Origin: Zarea fungicola
Taxonomy: Eukaryota > Ascomycota > Sordariomycetes > Hypocreales > Cordycipitaceae
NCBI GenBank assembly: GCA_900169235.1
Contig: FWCC01000005.1
Span: 62,001 to 126,000, forward strand
Reading direction: 5' to 3'
DNA length: 64,000 nucleotides
The position numbers were made by a program, and so were the translations under genes. The notes under the pieces were generated by a model, which saw only the letters and a program-made list of their open reading frames with translations, did no database searches and was not told the DNA's origin. Shown here piece by piece: positions 56,301-64,000 of this stretch (position 1 is the first letter of the stretch; the number at the start of each line of letters is the position of its first letter).

Positions 56301-57037
56301 AGGCGGAGAAGCTACAGGTGCAAGTGATGGAGACGACCAAGATCAAGCTCGGGGCCGGGCATCCTATAGTGTTAGGAAGCATGGGCAACCTAGCATTTAA
56401 CTAAAGAATGCAGAACCGGTTTAGGGAGGCGGAAGAGCTGCAGAAGCAGGTAGTGGAAACTCGTAAGACTACACTTGGGATTGACCATCCTGACACGCTG
56501 ACGAGCATGGGTAACCTGGCAAGGACATATAGGAGCCAGGGCCGGTTGAAGGAGGCAGAGAAGATGCAGATACAGGTAATAAAGAAACTGGAGACCAGGC
56601 TTGGAGCCGACCATCCTGACACGTTGCTGAGCATGGGTCACCTGGCATTGACATATTCCGGCCAGGGCCGGTTGAAGGAGGCAGAGAAGATGCAGATACA
56701 GGTAGTAAAGAAACTGGAGACCAGGCGTGGAGCCGACCATCCTGAAACGTTGCTGAGCATGGGTCACCTGGCATTGACATATTCCGACCAGGGCCGGTGG
56801 GAGGAGGCCGAGAAGCTGCTAGCACAGACAATAGAGACAATGGAGACCAAGCTCGGAGCCAACCATCCTTCCACATTGACGTGCATGGAAAATCTTGCTC
56901 AAATACGGAGGGCAAAGAAGGAGCCCTTGTTGCAGCACAAACCGGATCAGGATAAGAAGCTCTCCGCGGCTGCTATCTCAAAATGGTACAAAGATGCCCT
57001 GGCAAAGATGTTGCCGCAAGGCCCGAGAAGGAGATAA
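53340..57037 (+). pseudogene. Decayed NLR: SesB-like hydrolase, NB-ARC, TPR
   Basis: Recognisable in order: an N-terminal segment (53390-53690), an alpha/beta-hydrolase with the nucleophile loop read as Thr-His-Ser-Leu-Arg-Gly near 54018-54035, a linker ending in the Arg-Thr-His-Ser-Asp-Met-Val-Lys-Phe-Gly motif, and an NB-ARC whose P-loop Gly-Leu-Gly-Gly-Ile-Gly-Lys-Thr is rebuilt across an intron (donor after 54958, acceptor near 55000). Then comes Met-Val-Ile-Asp-Asn-Ala-Asp-Asp (Walker B), Leu-Ile-Thr-Thr-Arg, and Leu-Glu-His-Leu-Pro-Leu-Ala (GxP-like). At least five 42-residue TPR units run from about 56190 to 56900. In-frame stops occur at 53590, 53799, 55124 and 56402, and no ATG begins the first exon. 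Several Gly-to-Arg changes fit C-to-T mutation such as RIP. As sequenced it cannot make the full receptor. Confidence 0.85.
56416..56793 (+). repeat. 126-nt TPR-coding tandem repeats
   Basis: Units of 126 nt (42 residues) follow one another in frame. The two starting at 56542 and 56668 differ at only about four positions by eye, while the preceding unit (56416) is clearly more divergent. Confidence 0.9.
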
Positions 57038-57824
57038 GCGTCGAACCTGGTGAGCCAGTTTTCGTATACCACTATATCATAAATGGAACTACAGAACTAG
57101 ATAGCTGAAATTATTCCTGTTTTTCTGCACAGACACTCTGAAGCCTGTTTCCCTTCATTTGTTCGTATTTTGCTGCGTAGAAAATGGGTGATGAGACAGA
57201 CGGCAGTTTTGATGCGCAGCAAGAAACGCAAGGGAAGAAGTGCCTGGAACGAATAATGAGAACGACAACAAGAAGACTTTTTGTTATAAAAGAGGAAAAG
57301 ATTTACGCGGTCACTGTCACCAAATACAGCTTGGTGGCCGGGCAGGGGATGGCCGACGTTAGTGCCATTTATAATGCACTGCGCAATGCCTATAATTTAA
57401 AAGTCAATGCATAGACCAGGCTAGCCAACTACAGCCAACTTACACCTTCAATAACCTGCGAATAATGCCTAGGCTTAGTAAATAATTAAGAATTAGTTAC
57501 TGTTGTCTTTGGCTCTAATCTATCTGATCTTCTATTCTTCTATATTTATAATAAATTAACTGGTTATCATTGCTACCGGTTCCCCGGTTCTTCATAACTG
57601 CACTTGCTTTCTTGTTCCGCACTATGATTGTTCGGTGATGGCGAGGGTCAGCGACAACGCAAGGGACCGTGCTAAACTCCGCCCCAAGCAAATGCTATGT
57701 GCCTTAGTTCCGAGTGCCGCGTGCATTCGAAGTCTTGGCTTTGTCTGCATTTGCCTATCCTTCTCCTTTGGAGAAATTCTTGCTTACCTCAGCTCTGCTG
57801 CTGCTGCTGCTACTAATGCTTTAA
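57038..57824. other. Intergenic region
   Basis: Between the pseudogene and the 3' end of the sterol glucosyltransferase. A 76-codon frame at 57184-57414 starts with ATG in an acceptable context and encodes a mixed, non-repetitive sequence, but I see no motif and do not call it. Confidence 0.45.
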
Positions 57825-60654
57825 CTATGATTCGGCCATCTTCCCTCGGAAGCGTTGAATAACTTGAGCACAGTTGATACCCATTTCTTCACGGTGTAAA
57901 TGCTGGTAGCCAGCCTCTACCACCACCGCCTGGACTATCTGGCGTCTAGCATTGCCTCTGATAGCAGAAAGAATACTTTTCATCAGACCCTGGCCTGGGT
58001 ACGCCACAAGTCCAAGAACACCTATTGAATGAAGCCATTAGCAGCGAAGGATATGCAGCCAGTAAATAATTCCGTACCCGAGGAGACTTTTGTTGTCATG
58101 TTCACTATGCCTTTGCCAACACCTAAGATAGCCCCGGGCGCACCACTTTCCTTGGCTCCCTTTATCGGTTCGGTGACAAGGTCCGCAACACCATGGGTAA
58201 GCCCGTAGCTGAAATTCTTTCCAGCGACAATAGCACCTGTTTTCCAACCTTTCACCCTTCCGTGGTCGGGCACGTCGCTTCCATACAGTTTTGGCACGGC
58301 TCGTAGCCCTTCTGTGGCCGCCATGGGTAGGTCAACTAGCATACCCTTCGAGAAGTGGTGAAAAAAGTCCCCAACTCCCCCGGCTGAGCCGCTGACGGCG
58401 CTTACGAATGCGCCTTGTGCGTGAAGCGATTTGCCACCACGATCGTTCGCTTGAAAGTTGGTAGATTGCAGACCACTTTCGCTTGCATGGACTGAGGCAG
58501 AGGCAATCGACGACTTACCAAATGACTTTGCCAGCTTCCGTTCTCGCGACGCAACTACAAGTGCCTCAACAGGCTTGGAGACGATATCTACTGTAGATGA
58601 CAGCATTCCAATTCCGGTTTCAGTTAAAGACGAAGCTGTAGCGGTGACTAGATCCCATCGGCGATTCTGTATATCAATAGGCTTCGACTCATATCTTTCA
58701 ATCTGATTAGGTCGGATCTCCGCTTCCTGTATCAAAATCTCTGTTGCAATCTTAGAAAGGTGGATACTCTGCTTTCCCTTGAACTTCCAACAAGCCGGTT
58801 GGTCCGGCACAAGGTCACAGCGCATGGCTGCGGCTGGTAGATGGGCATGGAAAGACTCGACAGCATCCTGTACTCCATATTCCGTTCTCATCTGAGTCGC
58901 CATGCGGCCAGCGGCTGACTGAGCTGCACTTGACAGGCAGAAACGGATAGCTTCCGCTAAGATGCTAATGTCGAGCTTTTTGGCTGGAATCGGGGCTGGT
59001 CCTGCACCTGCTGCGGCTACCATCTCGCCCCAGAATGGCTGACTATTGGTAGTATTGTTAGCCAACTTGTCTTGCCAAGAAACTTTGCGTCATGCATTTA
59101 GTTGTCTTACTCTCCGAAGAAAGGAATAATTACAGTCGGCCGTTTGTTCAGCAAGCCGCAGGCGGTGGTACCGGCTCCACCGTGATGGATCACTGCTGCG
59201 ACACGTTTGAAAAGCCACTCATGTGGACAGTCTCCGATGTACAAGATTTGGGAATCGAATTTGTCTACCCCCTTGTTGTCCTCATTATTGCCAAGTTGGC
59301 TCCAGCCTCTCGAGATGACGGCCCGTACCCCGGTCTCTCGTATGGCTCCCGTCAGTATCTTGGTTAATGACGACGGATCGTCTATGACTATGCTGCCGAA
59401 GCCAATATATACAGGAGGCGGGCCGCTACACAAAAATCGATCGAGCTCGGTCTCGGGTGAGTACTCTGGTTCCGCGCGAAAAAAAAACCCGCATATATCT
59501 GCGCGCGTTTGGTGAGCACTGTGTCAGGAAATTGGTAGATTCGTTTACTATCCCACCAATATAGGCCGGCCAATCTTCCGGTTTTGGTACTAGAGCCGGA
59601 GACCAGCAGTATGTGAAGGGAATCTGTAGCGTATCTGCCAATATAGGCCCTTCAGTGGCGGGTACCGGGTCCAAGTCAAGAGTTGTGCGCCGCCAGGCGT
59701 TTATCACGTCACCTAATCTATCACATTCCATTAGCATACTGAGCAGTTATACTTGGGTAATACTGTCCCGTTCCCTACCCCTGCCATGTAAGCCAGCCGA
59801 CAGCAATGTATGAGAGGTAGTTGGCGAGGCTGGGCGATGGACTTGAGTCTTTTAGGTTAAGGGAGACCAGAGGATGCGGGAATGCGCCAGTGCTCGTCCA
59901 CGGCATAGTGAACATCATGTGCACCGGGACACCTAAAGCCTCTGCGCAGTGGATATGGGCGAAGCTGGGTGGATTTGCGATGATGGCATCGGCCACAAAC
60001 GGCCGTTGCGAGAATGGATCGGGTGCAATGCAGGCTGCCCAGAATCCAACCAGCATCTCAGCAACCATCTTTCTCTTCTTCTGGACGTCGCCAGCTTGGA
60101 AGCTCTTTAGACTAGGTATCAACCCAGGGTTTTTAACCATGTATGCCATCAGCTCCACAGGGTCTCCACCAACAGGAAAGAACTCAAGGCCGGCCGAGCG
60201 GACGAAGTCTTGGAAGACGTCGTGTGTAGCAAGGCGGACGCGGTGGCCGTGGCGCACCAGCTCCGCCGCAAGCGCGACAAATGGCTGCACGTCGCCACGG
60301 CTACCAACGACCTGAATGCATATGTTGAGTTTGAGGGGGAAGGGAGGACGCTTTGAGTAAATCGGGGGCGGCTCGGTGGAACGGGGAGCAGTGGTGGATA
60401 CTTGCCCCAACTTCCTGCGATGGTCGTACAGATTACTTAGAGTTTTAAAAAGTCGAGAATCCGACCGAAGCTGCAGCCGACCATCGTCTACAAGATTGTT
60501 GTTATGTTGGTTGTGTTGCTTGGTAAAGGATGTATAGCGGCAACTTACCAAGCTCAGGGATGGATTCTGATGTATCGGAAGGTAACTCAGAGTAATTGGG
60601 TGGCTGCTCGATCACGGCTGACGCCGCGGGGCTGGGCTCAGGGTTGCTCTTCAT
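57825..60654 (-). CDS. Sterol 3-beta-glucosyltransferase-like UDP-glycosyltransferase, 841 aa
   Basis: Six minus-strand exons: 60654-60549, 60487-59779, 59717-59557, 59498-59111, 59042-58078 and 58021-57825; all five joints keep frame and restore family sequence. The N-terminal glycosyltransferase half starts with [10 protein letters not shown] and [10 protein letters not shown] (about residues 95-130). The sugar-nucleotide box [18 protein letters not shown] crosses intron 4. The C-terminal 350 residues form the fungal extension with repeated Gly/Ala-rich lipid-contact-like segments. No PH or GRAM domain is visible, unlike yeast Atg26. It should move glucose from UDP-glucose to a sterol or similar lipid at membranes. 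Upstream of 60654 the frame stays open to 60984, so a longer N-terminus is possible. Confidence 0.85.
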
Positions 60655-62899
60655 AGTAATCGAATGGGTCAAAACATGAGCGTTAAGATATTGGCAGTTG
60701 ACATATGGGTCGCACAGTTTAAGCTTGATGTTCTTTTGCCGGAACTCTAGACGCACATGCGTCTTCTTTCGTTTGGGTTTTATGTCGAGCGAACAGCAGA
60801 ATCTTAGCTGTGTAAATTTGCGTCGCCAGCCCCGTATATCCAAGAAACCTCGCAAGCTAGCAGGGAATCCGACCAGCAGATTTACACTAGCTGCGCCTTT
60901 CTCCACAGGCATTCTAAATGCATGTATAGCCCCGTCTCTCGTATCGAGGTCGCTAAACATAGCGTGAAAACGCCGTATCTGCATCTATAAACGCGTATAG
61001 CTTCTCAGGGATGATCTGTCTCACACAATGCACAACATTGGCTAAGATTACGCTTAATTACAACTACACTAGTCATATCTCTAGCAATGCCCAGCAATGG
61101 CCAAATTATAAGATTGGGTATTATATAGCTTTTCCTGTAAGAAGACGCCACTTATCTGCAGCACTTGCGAAGGTAAGATTCGCAATATCTGATGAGACCT
61201 TTTACTTATGAGTTTGAGGTACCGCCCACTACCACTACCATACAGTGCGGGATATGTGCGGAAGAATTTGGAAATATCGTTAGCGTATGCATCTGAGAGA
61301 AGCAAATATGAAAAAAAAGTGGATTTATCAAGATTCTTCTGCCATTACTTGTGAGCTAACCTAGTTCGTATTCTCGTACACTAGTGCATGGCGTATGGCA
61401 CATTCCAGCAACTTCCTACTAAGTCATGACTAGAGGGCCTCGGAGAGGTCTGACACCGAGTTAGTCGGCCTTTTACCCGTTCTTTGTACCCCTGTCTATA
61501 GAGGGTACCTAGAAGGGTACCCGTAGCCCCAAAATAGTTAGTTGGACAATATAAACATGTCTTCCTTACTCAATACCAAGACTATTCCTTGTACTCTACG
61601 GATAAAGATACGTATCAACAGCTGGTCATGTCAAGGTGCGTATTCGAATAAGCGCGTATAGCGTACTAGGTCCGATGCAGGAATTACACTAAAGTTACGA
61701 ACTTCATGGCTAAACCATCTGAATCCGTTAGCTTGCGTAGCCAACGGTATCTACTGACCTTTGCAACTGACGTTGTGCTCTGCCAGGGGCTGCACGTATG
61801 GGGCGAAGCAGGGCGCACCACGTAACTAGATCCCTGCGGTAGTAAAATTTGCCAGCAACGTCCAGAAACACCAAGCTAACCGCGATTAATAAGTCAAATC
61901 GGTCCGTTGAATGCATTTGAGGGGTGGTAGTAAAACGTATATATAGGGCTGCGCTCGAAGCAAGGTTAGCGAACCACGAGGAGAAGATGCTACGGGCTAG
62001 CAAACTGATTAACGTATGCGGGTGGTAAGGCGCTAGCTAAAATATCCTTTCATGGGGTTAGCTGAGCATTTACACATGCAAGTTAAACACTTTGACAATT
62101 CATACGCAAGCTACCGGCTAGCAATCTTCCTATCTGTTCAAAATGTGTTTTCTCAGTCAAGTAAATAATTAAACATAACTGCTGAAGACAGTTTCTCCAC
62201 ATAGTGAGTTTAAGTGCCAAGCTTTACATTGCAGAGGTATTATCTTATGTGTATTAATTGTTTAGTGTATCACACACGTGATATCCAAGACGATTCAAGG
62301 CATACTGGGGAAAGGAGCAGGGTACGTACAATGAGGTTCCATTCCAGGCCTATATTTGAACTTTTGTTCATGAAGATCTCATTAGTTCTCGTATGGCTAT
62401 TTACGGTCTTGCATGGAATCTTGGAGACGTGTTTGATCTTGTTTGACGAGGTTGCTAGCCTCGCCATGTTGTTTCTACCCAAAGCAATAGCTGTACTGCA
62501 TTGGATAGTAGAATCAATCATCCAAACTTGAGTTTGAAACGATTATTCAATAATTCATTTGCTGTTCATTGTATTTAAATCAACTTTTGTGTGAGGAAAC
62601 GATGAACAAAGTTCAAAATTGCAATTATGGCAACACTCTATATTGGTCTTCATTGTTGTCCTTTGCCCTGGAACCATGTGCAGGGGCCAGGGCTGAGCAG
62701 AAGCAAGTTGGTGGATTCGACCATGCACAGCGTATAGGTTGATCTGGATCTAATCCACATCCTCCATGTCGTGATCAGCAACCCGCATCCAGACATTATG
62801 GAGATGGCCGGATGACTTGTCCCCTTTTTTCTAAAGTATTATTGTCCAAAGCTTCTTTTGTTCTCAAACGGGAAAGGTTGTGGTGTATTCCGTTTAGAG
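60655..62899. other. Intergenic region, largely unexplained
   Basis: Holds the glucosyltransferase promoter (or extra 5' coding sequence to 60984), AT-rich tracts, a GGGTACC-rich patch near 61500-61530, and one small hydrophobic frame at 62331-62531 listed separately. No other gene seen. Confidence 0.45.
62331..62531 (+). CDS. Possible small hydrophobic membrane peptide, 66 aa
   Basis: ATG at 62331 to TGA. After a basic start (Met-Arg-Phe-His-Ser-Arg-Pro) come two hydrophobic stretches (about residues 11-30 and 40-58) with few charges, a pattern of a two-helix membrane peptide. No homolog is recognised and there is no splice or promoter evidence. An AT-rich intergenic region can produce such a frame by chance. 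Confidence 0.2.
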   Translation: MRFHSRPIFELLFMKISLVLVWLFTVLHGILETCLILFDEVASLAMLFLPKAIAVLHWIVESIIQT

Positions 62900-63961
62900 T
62901 TAATTTGCTAAATGCTTCTGCACTAGTTTCTGCTTTGCCTGATTGTAAATCGCAGAGGAGAATATAGTTCTTTCCGTTTGCACTACTGTCATCAGGCTGC
63001 TAGCATTCTTAATCATGTCCGATACAAACAACACATCCCGCAGCTTTACTGTGTTCACCCTTGTCGTCCATCCCAACTCCCACGGCAGTCGCTCATTCAC
63101 TAGCTCCCAGTTAGCATCCTGGCTGGCATCACCTGCCGAGTGCGCTCGCAATAACAAACTCACTAAAAAAGTACTCGACTAGGTCTTTGGCCACCGTGCC
63201 GGCTTGAATATCACCAAAGGCAATTATAGGAGCACTCAATTCCCCTAGGCTGAATTGCTCCGTGGAGGGTGTAAATGTATACGTCGGATTGAACGCCTTG
63301 GAGCTTAGCTGCCTAGCCATTTTTGCGTTGGCCAACATTGCGGCGTTGAGTATTGGGCCTGTCCAATATGCTCTGGTCTCATCGAAAATTGTCTGATTGA
63401 ATGCGCTGCTGTCGCCGAAGAAGTTGTCGGCACGGCTGTCCCTTGAGTCAGCTGCGGGTCGGGAGGACGATGCTCGAAAACTTGCCTCAAACTGGCGTCA
63501 TGCTCCAGCACATTGTGTCTACTGAGGTGCCCCCTGGTCACGTCTTCACCGTTAGTGGTGTTTCGAGCCACGTAGTTGAGATGGAGTCGACTTTTGACGT
63601 ACAGCGTCAGAGACGCAGCTCCGTCGTCCGGGTTGGCGATGATGGCTTGGCCAAACATGATGCCAGCAAGCGACGCGTCGAAATTCAGCGCGGACGCAAG
63701 ACCCCGAGTCAAAGTTTCTTGTGTGATATTTCCACCATCGCGTGGGATAAAGCCGTGGTTCGCGAGAGTGTTCATCATCGGGCAAGGTCCGCGAACTGTG
63801 ATGCTGTCAGCGATAAGAGCACAGCGGGCGAGGGGGCGGGAGGGCATCATACGGTCGCCGATTGCCGGGGGCTGCCATTCATACTCGGAATAATGCGCGG
63901 CCGCACATGCAAGAAAAAATGAAAATGAGACAACAAAGATGTTTAATCTCAATCTCAACAT
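62900..63961 (-). CDS. Secreted heme-thiolate peroxidase (short-type unspecific peroxygenase), 315 aa
   Basis: Minus-strand exons 63961-63486, 63435-63164 and 63099-62900. A signal peptide (about residues 1-22) precedes His-Tyr-Ser-Glu-Tyr-Glu-Trp. The heme-ligand motif Gly-Pro-Cys-Pro-Met-Met-Asn-Thr-Leu-Ala-Asn-His-Gly puts the axial Cys at position 60. Glu153-His-Asp-Ala-Ser-Leu-Ser is the Glu-His-Asp-Ser form of group I (short) peroxygenases. Exon 2 has Phe-Asn-Gln-Thr-Ile-Phe-Asp-Glu, and exon 3 begins Asn-Glu-Arg-Leu-Pro-Trp-Glu-Leu-Gly-Trp. The first intron donor reads AG/GCAAGT, a GC-AG type, and its acceptor GGGACAG restores Ala-Ser-Leu-Ser-Arg-Ala-Asp. Intron 2 is GTGAGT to GCTAG. 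The enzyme should use hydrogen peroxide to oxygenate or halogenate organic substrates outside the cell. Substrates are unknown. Confidence 0.9.
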
Positions 63962-64000
63962 TTCGGACAATTTCGTCTTGTTTGTGGCATGTAAATGTCT

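Noticed and set aside
57184..57414. 76-codon + strand frame downstream of the receptor pseudogene
   Set aside because: No family recognised and no splicing; may be a tail fragment of the dead locus.

Overview
The window reads as nuclear DNA of a filamentous ascomycete (Pezizomycotina). The evidence is many short GT-AG introns of about 45-135 nt with CTAAC/CTGAC-like branch points, and typical fungal families: Zn2Cys6 regulator, NACHT-ankyrin and NB-ARC-TPR receptors, G1 glutamic peptidase, heme-thiolate peroxidase, sterol glucosyltransferase and a Cys-rich metallothionein. A Sordariomycete, possibly Hypocreales, is my inference from the overall look; no marker here proves it. No rRNA, tRNA or CRISPR was seen.

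Layout. 1-15.4 kb is mostly core-like: the 3' part of a repeat-containing unknown protein, a 1725-aa low-complexity conserved fungal protein in three exons, a small secreted protein, and a DUF89/ARMT1-type damage-control phosphatase in four exons. 15.8-25.3 kb holds a membrane-anchored hydrolase-NACHT-ankyrin receptor divergent from a BTB/POZ gene, an unknown 168-aa gene, a cytosol-type Fe/Mn superoxide dismutase with a decayed copy of its 3' end 1.7 kb away, and an unknown 160-aa gene. 25.6-32.5 kb holds a Zn2Cys6 regulator convergent with a short-chain dehydrogenase that lacks its catalytic Tyr/Lys, a Mug113-like GIY-YIG/T5orf172 protein, and an opine/octopine-dehydrogenase-like enzyme.

32.5-42.6 kb is AT-richer and gene-poor, with two small Cys-rich secreted proteins, a possible MITE and a secreted G1 peptidase. 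42.6-46.1 kb has a nitrilase and a sugar transporter. 46.1-53.3 kb is nearly gene-empty apart from a truncated HTH transposase and a 30-aa metallothionein. 53.3-57.0 kb is a near full-length NB-ARC-TPR receptor pseudogene with at least four in-frame stops. 57.8-64.0 kb has a six-exon sterol glucosyltransferase and a secreted short-type unspecific peroxygenase whose first intron appears to be GC-AG.

Functionally this is a mixed chromosome arm: self/non-self receptor genes, secreted enzymes and effector-like proteins, oxidative/metal stress genes and individual metabolic enzymes. I see no complete secondary-metabolite cluster. All spliced models were built by eye from splice signals and frame continuity; splice points are inferred, not transcript-proven.
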